A DNA stretch of 64,000 nucleotides, from the NCBI RefSeq assembly GCF_024714495.1, contig NZ_JAMZMJ010000002.1, positions 310,001 through 374,000 on the forward strand, in the 5' to 3' direction. Positions 1 to 7,995 of the stretch are shown here, piece after piece. Made by a program: the position numbers and the translations under genes. This DNA comes from Marinoscillum pacificum. Its GTDB lineage: Bacteria; Bacteroidota; Bacteroidia; Cytophagales; Cyclobacteriaceae. The stretch's first letter is position 1. Every line of letters starts with the position of its first letter. Under the pieces are notes generated by a model. It was not told the origin of the DNA. It did no database searches and saw only the letters and a program-made list of their open reading frames with translations.

Positions 1-243
1 AAAGTTCACATAGTCATGAAGCCTCTGGTAAGTAAGGTCAAGCCACTTTACCTTATCAATTTCACTTTTAAGCAAAGAATCCACTACAAGGCTAGTGTAT
101 TTGTAGGTGTCGGTAAAAGTAGAGTCTTCTGCAATCGCTTGTTTTAATTGCTCTACTGTTAAAGGAGTGAATATTGTTTTATCAAGAGGATTGCTACAAG
201 AAAAAAGCAAGGTGGTGATTAAGGCTAATATCAAATATTTCAT
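1..243 (-). CDS. Lipoprotein, partial (C-terminus beyond window)
   Basis: An open frame of 81 codons starts at an ATG (bases 243-241) and runs off the left edge. The N-terminus is a short hydrophobic stretch ending in LLFSC at residues 13-17, a good SPII lipobox, so the protein should be an envelope lipoprotein. The rest of the visible part is polar and helical with no family I recognise. It is the next minus-strand gene after the 390-785 gene, with a gap of about 146 bases that shows no clear terminator. Function is unknown. Confidence 0.7.
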   Translation of the reverse strand, partial: MKYLILALITTLLFSCSNPLDKTIFTPLTVEQLKQAIAEDSTFTDTYKYTSLVVDSLLKSEIDKVKWLDLTYQRLHDYVNF

Positions 244-389
244 ATCTATTCTGTTTAATTCGTAGATCAAACAAAATGGTATTAACAATAGCCTAAGCAC
301 TTACTTTTCTGAACCATTAGATTTGGTTTCTGAATCTTTACTCACTAATAAGCTTTTGGTCAAGTAATAAACATTTAACTATCAAATAA

Positions 390-785
390 TCACAAATGCT
401 GCCAGCATTTCCCACTGGAGCTAGTCGTTGTTCGTTTGCATCGGGTTCCTTTTTGGGTAATAGCACTGCATTGCCTGGAAGTACCTGTAGATGAACTCGA
501 TCGTGTTGGAGTAGTGGTTTGTGGACTTACGGAAGTCTTCTCTGTCTCTAGCGAACTAGGAGTAGTTACTGGCTTACAAACTTTACAAGCAGTGTACCCT
601 TTTTCTTTGGCACTATCCAGTGTCAGCTCAGATTTAGACAGTCTTAAGTACCTGCAAGTTTCGCGATGGTATTTGGCTCCGGTATCGGTCACAAAGACTT
701 TGGTGTCTTGAGAATAACCCGCGGTACAAGCTACTAAAACAAGAAACAGGAGACCAATGGCCTTACTCTTAAATAGTGTTTTCAT
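390..785 (-). CDS. Exported cysteine-rich protein, DUF5763-like C-terminus
   Basis: This 131-residue protein starts with a signal sequence (hydrophobic residues 9-20; a cysteine at 20 makes SPI or SPII processing possible). Residues about 30-72 hold a small CxxC module (HRETCRYL then ACKVC) that resembles the zinc-binding modules attached to exported nuclease-like proteins. A Ser/Thr-rich linker follows, then a C-terminal motif with CSAITQKGTRCKR and GKCWQH, the pattern of the DUF5763 family, probably a small metal-binding knuckle. It is the last gene of the compact minus-strand operon; its ATG lies one base after the stop of the DUF4236 gene. The biochemical role is unknown; the domain names rest on motif recall. 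Confidence 0.75.
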   Translation of the reverse strand: MKTLFKSKAIGLLFLVLVACTAGYSQDTKVFVTDTGAKYHRETCRYLRLSKSELTLDSAKEKGYTACKVCKPVTTPSSLETEKTSVSPQTTTPTRSSSSTGTSRQCSAITQKGTRCKRTTTSSSGKCWQHL

Positions 786-786
786 T

Positions 787-1083
787 TTAGACAGTGAGTT
801 TTGTGTAAATTAATTTAACCAGATAGATCAAGAATAACGCAACATTATAGACGACTACAGCTCCTACGTAGACTAAACCAAGTGCCAGGAGGATAACTAC
901 TCCCTCTTTGCTCTTTCCCCAACTGGATCTGTAACTCAGTCCTGGTATACCGGTACGTATGGAAAAACCTCTAGTACCTACTGAACCAAACTTAGTCCGA
1001 GCACTCGCCGAGACTCCTCTCCTACTTAAATTGAGCCCGACTCCTTTCCCCAGATTTACTCGCTTTTGATACCGAAAGCTCAT
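787..1083 (-). CDS. DUF4236 domain membrane protein
   Basis: The frame is open further upstream, but the family begins at MSFRYQKRVNLG, so I place the start at the ATG at 1083, one base after the stop of the upstream gene. That arrangement suggests coupled translation. The 98-residue product has the Gly/Arg/Ser-rich DUF4236 pattern (LNLSRRGVSAS, then GTRGFSIRTGIPGLSYR) in residues 1-52. Two hydrophobic segments (about residues 60-90) should span the membrane. DUF4236 is a small beta-rich domain of unknown function that is often fused to membrane or nuclease parts. The ORF extension to 1254 overlaps the excalibur gene and is rejected as coding. Confidence 0.78.
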   Translation of the reverse strand: MSFRYQKRVNLGKGVGLNLSRRGVSASARTKFGSVGTRGFSIRTGIPGLSYRSSWGKSKEGVVILLALGLVYVGAVVVYNVALFLIYLVKLIYTKLTV

Positions 1084-1084
1084 A

Positions 1085-1414
1085 TCATTTACATTTACAA
1101 CCTGAGCCCACCACCCACTGACAGCATGCCGATGCACAATCCGCTTTTTTCTTATTGGAGCAACCACAGTTGGCAGTGGTTGGACATCCTCCGCCATTAG
1201 AACCTGTGCCTCCATCATTACTTCTAAAGTAATCTTCACAAGCCTTACCATCATTGTCGCGATCTAAGTCAGATCTACACTCCGGGTTGGCCTCATAATC
1301 CGCTTGAGCGGCTGCTCTAGATTCATAATCTGCACAGTTGGTGTCGAAGCATGGAGGCTCAGTTTCTGTGCAGGAAATAAGCACAATTACTATTATCAAT
1401 GTTAATATTCTCAT
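1085..1414 (-). CDS. Excalibur calcium-binding lipoprotein
   Basis: A 109-residue protein with an SPII signal (VLISC, Cys15). Residues 51-60 read DRDNDGKACE, the signature of the excalibur domain, an EF-hand-like calcium loop closed by a Cys pair. A Gly-rich linker leads to a Cys-rich tail (CGCSNKKKADCASACC) that probably forms disulfides in the periplasm or at the surface. Excalibur domains usually accompany secreted nucleases or thermonuclease-like proteins; here there is no catalytic domain. It sits inside the compact operon, 8 bases after the 45-residue ORF and one base before the DUF4236 start. Confidence 0.8.
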   Translation of the reverse strand: MRILTLIIVIVLISCTETEPPCFDTNCADYESRAAAQADYEANPECRSDLDRDNDGKACEDYFRSNDGGTGSNGGGCPTTANCGCSNKKKADCASACCQWVVGSGCKCK

Positions 1415-1421
1415 CCTGTTC

Positions 1422-1559
1422 TCATTTTGGTGGTGATCTTCGGTGTGGCTTTACTGGCACCGTTTTAGGACCAGGTTTGGGTTTGCTCGGATTTGGTCTT
1501 GGTGTAGGCGACGGTGTAGACCTTCTGTGAGGTTGGACAGGTACAGATTTCTTTTCCAT
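1422..1559 (-). CDS. 45-residue proline-rich small protein
   Basis: A short frame fills the gap between two genes exactly. Its ATG (1559-1557) shares one base with the TAA stop of the GIY-YIG gene (TAATG), and its TGA stop lies 7 bases before the next ATG. The peptide is about one third proline with many Arg/Lys residues and carries two copies of PV(Q/K)PHRRS, one near each end, around a PxPxPxP core. No signal peptide or membrane segment is visible. Position and internal repetition argue for a real gene; the function is unknown. It could bind SH3-like or nucleic-acid partners, which is inference only. Confidence 0.6.
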   Translation of the reverse strand: MEKKSVPVQPHRRSTPSPTPRPNPSKPKPGPKTVPVKPHRRSPPK

Positions 1560-1984
1560 TACTCTGTCTTATAAACTGTGAAATTTGTATTAATCTTGGC
1601 TGTTTTACCGGATGATATAACCGAAGTTTGATCATAGGGAAATGAGTTTTTGTATTCTATATTTTCAGGAGGTTTATGCTCAAAAATATAAGCTGCTTCC
1701 ACTCGTTCCCTATCAATCGATCCGACAGGACCTGTTGAATAGCACAATTCATTCCCAGGCCTAACATGTTTCTCCCAATCATTCTTTTTTTCATGATTGT
1801 CAATTCTCTTTCGAACATTTGCTGCCTCCCCAATGTAAATGAGCTTATGAATTGCCAAATTCTGTAAATTCTGGTTATAGGTACATTCATAAACAAAGTA
1901 GACACCGGATTGAGGAGTTATTCCTCCTTTGTTTTTCTCCCTCCAATAACCTTCAATTTCAATATTAAAAGACTTAACTGCCAT
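1559..1984 (-). CDS. GIY-YIG nuclease family protein
   Basis: The 141-residue protein has GVYFVYE near residue 27, then KLIYIGEAANVRKRI about 20 residues later, matching the GIY and YIG half-motifs with the catalytic Arg region. A Glu-containing helix (ERVEAAYIFEHKPPEN) supplies the likely metal-binding residue. Family members cut DNA at a single metal site. It appears to be a stand-alone domain with no recognised DNA-binding extension. The gene is embedded in the compact operon, 6 bases after the stop of the 1991-2539 gene, and its stop overlaps the start of the 45-residue ORF. The gene order suggests an accessory, possibly defensive role, which is inference. Confidence 0.82.
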   Translation of the reverse strand: MAVKSFNIEIEGYWREKNKGGITPQSGVYFVYECTYNQNLQNLAIHKLIYIGEAANVRKRIDNHEKKNDWEKHVRPGNELCYSTGPVGSIDRERVEAAYIFEHKPPENIEYKNSFPYDQTSVISSGKTAKINTNFTVYKTE

Positions 1985-1990
1985 GATATT

Positions 1991-2539
1991 TTAGTTTTGT
2001 GATTCAATTTTAGATTTAGCCTCTGATAAAAGACTTTCAATACTGGATAGTTGTCTTGGAAAAATGGTGTTTCCGGAACCATATTTTTCAAGTACCAAAT
2101 ACCACTGAAGTTTACCCTTGCTGCAGTAATAGCCTAGTTGAAATCCATCATCAGTAACAAACTTATTCTCTAGATATTCTGGATTCTTCTGTAGGTCTGC
2201 GGCAGACTCTGCCTTTAGCGCTTCTAAAGCCTTTACCATCTCCAAAACATCTTCATAAGCTATGGAGGCACTTTTATCTCCGTACTTACCTTCATTTGAT
2301 ATCTGAAGAAAAAAGCCTATTTGACCACTACTTTCTATTTTACGAACCTTAGTCTCTGCACTTGTTCCATATAGTAGGGGAAGTCCTGATAAAGAGAAGT
2401 CCTGATATTTAATCATTGAACCTGTTTTGGAGGTAAATAGGTCAATTTTAGATTGACTCTCTGTGGCCTTATTGTCCTGAGAGTAGCTTACTGACACTAA
2501 TGTCGAGCATAGCATAAAAATGATTAAGCGGTGTTTCAT
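1991..2539 (-). CDS. Exported protein of unknown function
   Basis: 182 residues with a clear SPI signal (hydrophobic core residues 5-18, cleavage after VSYSQ). The mature part is mixed alpha/beta with aromatic strands (LGYYCSKGKLQWYLVLEKYG) and a helical tail. I recognise no family. It sits between the 340-residue exported protein (11 bases upstream) and the GIY-YIG gene (6 bases downstream), so co-transcription is likely and the operon mixes exported and cytoplasmic products. Confidence 0.7.
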   Translation of the reverse strand: MKHRLIIFMLCSTLVSVSYSQDNKATESQSKIDLFTSKTGSMIKYQDFSLSGLPLLYGTSAETKVRKIESSGQIGFFLQISNEGKYGDKSASIAYEDVLEMVKALEALKAESAADLQKNPEYLENKFVTDDGFQLGYYCSKGKLQWYLVLEKYGSGNTIFPRQLSSIESLLSEAKSKIESQN

Positions 2540-2550
2540 ATTGGTTTAGT

Positions 2551-3573
2551 TTAATTATTCAAAAAAGGTGTTTCATATGTATTCACCTTAGGTAATGTTA
2601 TAATCCTTTCAGCATACTCTTCTTCGTGTATTATGGCTACCACTTCGAGAACCACATTGATCCCATACTGATAATCAGGGTTCCTTAGTCCTAAATTCAT
2701 CACTCGACCGGACCCTCCAGTTATTTCTGAAATCCCACTCTTGAGATTTTCTCTCGAGCCTACAGTGAAGTATTGGTAAGCTTCTTTTCGAGTGAAAAGA
2801 ATACTATTATTATGGTCTAATAGATAAATATCACAGTAGTCAGCACCAGGTGGAAGAGTAAGTAACTCTACTCCAAAGTCTAGTGTACCTGTTTGATCAA
2901 TTATGCGTGTAAGCTGACCTGCAAGGCTAAAGGTTGCATGCAGATTATCCACTTGTTCAGCCTCACGAAATGCAGAAAATGAATAGTACCATTTTACTGT
3001 ATTTTCAGGAATACTAATTGGAATGACCACTCTGGATTTTCCTCCTTTAAAATCTGCATTCGAACCACTATTGATATAAAAATCCGATGATGGAACTATA
3101 ACCTGAGGAACATACTCATCCCTAGCCAAGTACGTTTCTACTTCCTCCACCCAAGTGGTATCATGGTGAGTTTGCCAATTGACAACAGTATTGAATGATA
3201 CAGTAGCTGCAGATGCAGGCACCCTAGATATTTCATATTTCAATGTACGCCCACCTATAGCTCCATTGGTCAGTTTGAAACAGTATACGCTCGTCTTGGG
3301 TATGATCAAAGTATGATTCACCTTGCTAAACTTAAAGTCCCTGTAGCGCGAGGTGTTTGGATACTCTATTACTTCAATCTCTCTAAGGTCCTTACCTTTT
3401 TCCTCGTGGAATGAGAAAGTTACCTGATCTCCTTCAGCAAAACCGAAGTACTGTTCTTCCTCTGTAAGTCCCGCGATTTTGAACGAACCTTGAGCCACAC
3501 TCACAGGAGCTAATGACTGTGAACTTATCCCTGTGAAACAGAAGAGCAGTATATAGAAGAGTAAGAACCTCAT
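2551..3573 (-). CDS. Exported protein of unknown function, beta-rich
   Basis: 340 residues with an SPI signal (MRFLLFYILLFCFTGISSQ). The mature protein looks like two or three beta-sandwich modules with alternating hydrophobic strands; a galactose-binding-like or pre-peptidase-like fold is possible but not demonstrable by eye. Its ATG overlaps the TGA of the upstream KTSC gene (ATGA), strong evidence of one transcript. No catalytic motif is apparent. It probably acts in the periplasm or on the outer membrane. Confidence 0.7.
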   Translation of the reverse strand: MRFLLFYILLFCFTGISSQSLAPVSVAQGSFKIAGLTEEEQYFGFAEGDQVTFSFHEEKGKDLREIEVIEYPNTSRYRDFKFSKVNHTLIIPKTSVYCFKLTNGAIGGRTLKYEISRVPASAATVSFNTVVNWQTHHDTTWVEEVETYLARDEYVPQVIVPSSDFYINSGSNADFKGGKSRVVIPISIPENTVKWYYSFSAFREAEQVDNLHATFSLAGQLTRIIDQTGTLDFGVELLTLPPGADYCDIYLLDHNNSILFTRKEAYQYFTVGSRENLKSGISEITGGSGRVMNLGLRNPDYQYGINVVLEVVAIIHEEEYAERIITLPKVNTYETPFLNN

Positions 3574-3794
3574 AGTTTTTGGTAGAAGTTCTTGTTGACA
3601 TATTGTTTGATATAAGAATTCAATCCTTGCCCCAACTCAGCCAATTGCTGCATTTGTCGAACATGAATCACTCCTGGGCGAATTCTGTTGTAGAGATACT
3701 TATCTCCATTATCAAACTCTACGAGTAGCTCGTCTGTATCAATCTGAAATCTAGAAATGCTTGAATCTCCTCCTTGATTTTTATAGGTCTGCAT
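3570..3794 (-). CDS. KTSC-domain small protein
   Basis: The 74-residue protein matches the KTSC domain in layout: SSISRFQIDTDELLVEFDNG, then YLYNRI, a helix containing LAELGQGLNSYIK, and a basic C-terminus. The name-giving KTSC motif itself is not conserved here. KTSC proteins are small, function unknown, and frequent in phages and mobile regions, sometimes fused to lysyl-tRNA synthetase-like or Mom-like proteins. It is the first gene of the compact operon, about 145 bases downstream of the TIR gene, and overlaps the next gene by 4 bases. Confidence 0.72.
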   Translation of the reverse strand: MQTYKNQGGDSSISRFQIDTDELLVEFDNGDKYLYNRIRPGVIHVRQMQQLAELGQGLNSYIKQYVNKNFYQKL

Positions 3795-3939
3795 TGGTAA
3801 AAATTGTTTCTACCAAGATCCATGAGATCAAACAGTTTTAAGGAATCCGTTTTCTTAACCCCTTAGTTTTCTTTCTGAACTGTAAGGTGATAAAGGGTTA
3901 GTTACTTTATTGGGAAAAGGATGTCAGATAAAAGTAGTC

Positions 3940-5067
3940 TTACTGCACTGTTACGAACTGCCATTTGCCACGCTTCTCCTCAAACACATATTCCTCTTCT
4001 GGCCGAAAACCGAAAAGAGAATAAGTAGTATGCTTTCTATAGGAGGTCTGAGGACCATACTCGAAATGAAAGTTGGCTAACCGGATAGCTTGTTCATAGG
4101 CCACTGTGACAATCATTCGATCTCCTTCTTCATGCTCGGAAATGACTTCAAAACTCACAGGCTGTGTATTAAAATAGATGAAGGAAACATCCTTTCTATT
4201 TCCACTTGATATCGAAAGTTCACTAATTACAGGATGTTTAAATCCATAATCATCAGAAAGCCGCCAAGCATCAAAATCAACACCACTTGCTGGGCTCACA
4301 TTCTTTTCAAACTCCCAATCTTGATAGCCATTAGTAAAGAAGTAGTAATTTCGATATTGAGAATCAAGATCTTGGAATCGCTCTAAAAAGGACAAAACAG
4401 CCTGTTGATCAGTGCCTGTTGCTCCAAATTTGATCAACTCAGCGCGCTCTTGCTCCACTGTCTGCTCAAAGCTCTCAATCCTTTCCTCAATGGTAGCCAT
4501 AATCAGTTCATCAGAAAAACCAGTTCGGGTATAGTACCAAACGGCAAAACTCAATAAAACAAGACAGATGATAGCCAGAGCAATTGACACTATTTTTTTC
4601 AGGCCCGTATCAGGTTTATCAGTTTCTGTTTCTTCGAGCGTCTTAGTTTCTCCTCCACGAATGTGTTTGACTATCTGCTCAGCCGCAAGATCCAACCCTT
4701 TGTCAGTCCTCACACCCCATCGTTCAGATAAAGCAGGATCGAATTTGCCTACCTCTTCAGGAGTAATATCATGAAATACAGGAATTATCACTTTCTTATC
4801 ACTTCGTTCTTTTCCCCAAAGCACCCCCATTTCTTTGAGTGCCCAGGTTGCTTTAAAATAATTTGAAGTAATGAGTAAAATACCAAACTGAGATTTATCA
4901 AGTCCCTCTCGTACTTTGTCCTGAATGCTCGAACCAATGATAAGTTCTCTACCAGAGTACCAGACCTTCAGACCTTTCTCTTCTAGCTTATGATGCAGCT
5001 CATTAGCTACCTGTATCTTGTCTTCAACTGCAAAGGATAAAAAAGCGTCGTATTCGTAGGTATTCAA
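3940..5067 (-). CDS. Membrane-anchored TIR-domain protein
   Basis: 375 residues. Residues 3-137 form a TIR domain: YDAFLSFAVED (box 1), KVWYSGRELIIG (BB-loop region) and SNYFKATWALKEM, where Glu79 falls at the position of the catalytic Glu of NAD-cleaving TIRs. A single transmembrane helix spans about residues 159-180, preceded by KK, so the TIR part should be cytoplasmic. The 195-residue C-terminal part, starting with a helical stretch and then beta-rich, would lie outside the inner membrane; I do not recognise it. The start is TTG at 5067; no in-frame ATG precedes the TIR domain. TIR proteins of this kind often act in antiphage abortive infection; here that is inference. Confidence 0.85.
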   Translation of the reverse strand: MNTYEYDAFLSFAVEDKIQVANELHHKLEEKGLKVWYSGRELIIGSSIQDKVREGLDKSQFGILLITSNYFKATWALKEMGVLWGKERSDKKVIIPVFHDITPEEVGKFDPALSERWGVRTDKGLDLAAEQIVKHIRGGETKTLEETETDKPDTGLKKIVSIALAIICLVLLSFAVWYYTRTGFSDELIMATIEERIESFEQTVEQERAELIKFGATGTDQQAVLSFLERFQDLDSQYRNYYFFTNGYQDWEFEKNVSPASGVDFDAWRLSDDYGFKHPVISELSISSGNRKDVSFIYFNTQPVSFEVISEHEEGDRMIVTVAYEQAIRLANFHFEYGPQTSYRKHTTYSLFGFRPEEEYVFEEKRGKWQFVTVQ

Positions 5068-5160
5068 AATGGTGGATATAATTTTTATAAATGTATCAAT
5101 ATGGAGTAATCTATGATCATATCATTTTCTTAACCCTAGCAATCATTTTCCCAACCAGAA

Positions 5161-5859
5161 TTATATGATATCGAAGTGTTCTGTCAGTACATGCTCATAC
5201 GTTTCTCCAATCTTGATTCGCTCCTCACCCACATACAGCATTTTCCCCATCAGCCGATCCACATAGTTTTTATTGATGCAATAACTCTTATGTACACGTA
5301 TCAGATCTGTGTAAGGAATCTTCTTGAGCACTTGATTGAGTGATTTGGTTAGTAGAATTTTCTCTCCCGATTTGGTGTGTACTTCACAATAAGCACCTCC
5401 TGCTTTGAGGAAAAGTATATCTTCATATACCACCTTGATGTGCTCTTTCTCTTGTCTAAAATATCCTGCTTTGTTACCCAAGTATTCGCTATTTCCATTA
5501 AATAATGCGGCCTCTACAGCAATCAAAAGTTGATGGGTTTGAAATGGTTTTACCAGATAGCTCGCTGGTCTGGTACTGATGGCGTCCTTCACTGTATCTC
5601 TTGCAGTTATATCCGTAAGGTAGATGATAGGTACTCTGTATTTTTTAAGTATTCTCTCAGTTACTTGAATACCATCGAGTTTCCCTTGAAGCTTGATGTC
5701 CATTAACAGTAAATCAGGCAAATTTTTCTCTACCACTTCCAAAGCTTCTTCACCTGACTGACATACAGCTATCACATGATAGCCAGCCTCCAGTAAGTCA
5801 GCTTTTATTGTTTCAACAATGATCAAATCATCCTCTACAATTAATATTTCAGGTTTCAT
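5161..5859 (-). CDS. LytTR-family response regulator
   Basis: 232 residues: a receiver domain (acidic pair at residues 10-11, phospho-acceptor Asp54 in LLMDIKLQ, Lys in YLVKPF) and a C-terminal LytTR DNA-binding domain (EDILFLKAGGAYCEVHTKSG, then VHKSYCINKNYV). I chose the ATG at 5859 because the receiver begins there (MKPEILIVEDD); the longer ORF adds only non-homologous residues. The gene overlaps the end of the kinase gene by 11 bases, so the two are a cognate pair. It should bind promoters as a phosphorylated dimer; targets are unknown. Confidence 0.9.
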   Translation of the reverse strand: MKPEILIVEDDLIIVETIKADLLEAGYHVIAVCQSGEEALEVVEKNLPDLLLMDIKLQGKLDGIQVTERILKKYRVPIIYLTDITARDTVKDAISTRPASYLVKPFQTHQLLIAVEAALFNGNSEYLGNKAGYFRQEKEHIKVVYEDILFLKAGGAYCEVHTKSGEKILLTKSLNQVLKKIPYTDLIRVHKSYCINKNYVDRLMGKMLYVGEERIKIGETYEHVLTEHFDII

Positions 5860-7564
5860 AGGCCAATGGAATGCTAAATTGAAAGACAGCACCGTTCTGA
5901 TTAAAATTAACTTTTTCTGCTTTCAATTGCTTGGTCAAAGTCTGAATTAACTTGGTTCCGAAAGATGAGGACGCATTTTCTTCAATTAGTCCAACTCCAT
6001 TATCCCTAACCTCCAAAAAAACAGATTTACCAGTGAGAGGCCTGAGCGTCACTGATATTAGCGGATTGACACTTTCCGCAAAAGCATATTTTATGGCATT
6101 GGTCACTAGTTCATTGACAATCAATCCAATATAGACAACTAGGTCGACATCAATTTTAAGACCTTTAACCTCCACCTTAATCTGCAAATGGTGAACACTA
6201 GTAAAAGAGTACTGCAGATATTGACACAATTCAGAAAGATAATCGTTAAGGTTAATCTTTCTCTGATTCTTATTTGCGTAAAGCTTCTGATGCACGATAG
6301 CCATGGCATTCAGACGAGCTTCCGTTTGTTTTAATAATGCGATTGAATCGGCATTTTCCACACCGGAAGATTGCATCTTCATTACTCCGGACAAAAGCAT
6401 CAGATTATTATTGATACGGTGCTGCATCTCTGTATTCAACTCCTCAATGTGTTGCTTTTTACGCTTGTTTTTGAAAAGAAGAAATAGAATCAATACAACC
6501 AACCCTAAGAAAAACAAAGCCAATATAGACGCAGAATAGGTCATTTTCTTTTGAAGTAAAATTTCTTCTTTCCGTAGTGTTTCAACTTGATGTAGATAAT
6601 CGATTTCTTGGTCCTTCTTTTCTGTTTCGTAAAGCATTTGCAAATCAATCAAAGCCCTAGCTTTTTCTCGGTTGAGTAGACTATCTCTAACTTGCCCGTA
6701 GGAATCAAGCACCTCAGAAAGCTTGTCATATGACTTCATTTGTCTGTACAAATCTGCTTCCAACTTCAAAGAGTGAGATCGTAACTCTAACAATCCATAA
6801 TTTCTTGCTATCGACTTACTTTCTTCAATCATCGGAAGTACTCTATCATAGTCTTCTTTTTGAAAGTAAAGTTTACCTAATAGATTGGCAGTAAAACCAA
6901 GTGATTCATCTAAATCATTAGTTTTCTTTATTCGATATGCTTTGTCAATATATTCTTCTGCTTTGTCTAAGTCTCCTTTTTCTAAAAATGCCCACCCCAA
7001 ATTATGATAAACCTTGGAAGCATCTTTAATTTGATCAAGCGACAGCTTTATCGATAGAGATTCTTGTAAGTTTTTAATCGCACTATCCAGTTCTCCCAGC
7101 TCTATATAAGCTTTTCCAATATTATTTAAGCTCTTTGATATTTCTTTCTGAGCTTCTAGATCTTGCCTAATCGACAAGCCCCTTTTATGGTATTCAATAG
7201 ACCTGTTAAACTCATTGGTATGATAATAGATCAAACCAATATTATCAAGGGCTATTGACTTTTCAAGAGTAGTATCAGGTAGATACTTCAATGCTTTAAT
7301 TGCATTATCCAGAGCTGATTCATAATTCCCTATTTGCTTCTGAATAATTGATGAATTTATCAATAATTGAGCTAGTATTCGATGATCTGTGGCTTGATGA
7401 ATAGCTTGCTGATAGTAATATAAAGCCGAATCATATGCTTTATTTATCTGATGATCATAAGCAAGTCTGTAAAATTCCAAAGCTTTCGTTTCATCTCCTT
7501 GCGCTGAACAATAAAAGGTTTTAGAAAAGAAGAAAACAATAATTATGAATACACTTCGAACCAC
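5849..7564 (-). CDS. TPR-containing sensor histidine kinase (HisKA_2 type)
   Basis: 571 residues, starting at a GTG (7564). Residues 1-21 are a signal or first membrane segment. Residues about 30-300 hold tandem TPR repeats expected in the periplasm. A transmembrane helix lies near residues 343-364. The cytoplasmic part has the phospho-acceptor box EMQHRINNNLM (His382), typical of HisKA_2 kinases, followed by an ATPase domain with NELVTNAIKYAF (N box) and RDNGVGL (G1 box). It transfers phosphate to the LytTR regulator encoded by the overlapping downstream gene. A paralogous pair lies at 58.2-60.7 kb. Confidence 0.9.
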   Translation of the reverse strand: MVRSVFIIIVFFFSKTFYCSAQGDETKALEFYRLAYDHQINKAYDSALYYYQQAIHQATDHRILAQLLINSSIIQKQIGNYESALDNAIKALKYLPDTTLEKSIALDNIGLIYYHTNEFNRSIEYHKRGLSIRQDLEAQKEISKSLNNIGKAYIELGELDSAIKNLQESLSIKLSLDQIKDASKVYHNLGWAFLEKGDLDKAEEYIDKAYRIKKTNDLDESLGFTANLLGKLYFQKEDYDRVLPMIEESKSIARNYGLLELRSHSLKLEADLYRQMKSYDKLSEVLDSYGQVRDSLLNREKARALIDLQMLYETEKKDQEIDYLHQVETLRKEEILLQKKMTYSASILALFFLGLVVLILFLLFKNKRKKQHIEELNTEMQHRINNNLMLLSGVMKMQSSGVENADSIALLKQTEARLNAMAIVHQKLYANKNQRKINLNDYLSELCQYLQYSFTSVHHLQIKVEVKGLKIDVDLVVYIGLIVNELVTNAIKYAFAESVNPLISVTLRPLTGKSVFLEVRDNGVGLIEENASSSFGTKLIQTLTKQLKAEKVNFNQNGAVFQFSIPLAYET

Positions 7565-7627
7565 ACCTTTAAGGTAGTTAAATATAAGAAAGTCGCAAAT
7601 AGCGACTTTCTTATTATAACTATCCCC

Positions 7628-7810
7628 TTAACCTCCAACAGACGGTGGTGGCGGCGGTGGTGGTGGAATTGGATCTGAATCATCATCTTCACCATTATAA
7701 TTTGGTATTGATGTTTGATCAATTTCCATTATTTCATCTGCTTCATCGTAGCAGCTCGATAAGAACGTCGTTCCAAAAAGGATAAGTAATAAGTACCCCA
7801 ACTTTTTCAT
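7628..7810 (-). CDS. Small lipoprotein with polyproline tail
   Basis: 60 residues. An SPII signal ends at LSSC (Cys20). The mature peptide is acidic (DEADEIMEID, GEDDDSDP) and finishes with a run of eight prolines then SVGG. Such short acidic proline-tailed lipoproteins are common in Cytophagales and have no known function. It is monocistronic by eye; the kinase gene follows 63 bases downstream on the same strand. Confidence 0.7.
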   Translation of the reverse strand: MKKLGYLLLILFGTTFLSSCYDEADEIMEIDQTSIPNYNGEDDDSDPIPPPPPPPPSVGG

Positions 7811-7995
7811 GTCAATTACATTTTGACTATTTAGAAAGCGTGCACGCTATGCGTGACCAGAAAAGGGGATGAACAGAAATGAATTGACCCTCAGAGTAAC
7901 TCCCCCGAATCACTTCAGAGGATCAAGACTTTCTGTGTTGCTTGCATAGCAAAAGTCCTGAATAAGAAAGAGGTGTTTGTTACGAAAACTTGACG

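Noticed and set aside
787-1254. Full-length 155-residue ORF for the DUF4236 gene
   Set aside because: The first 57 codons overlap the excalibur gene in another frame; the domain begins at the internal ATG at 1083.
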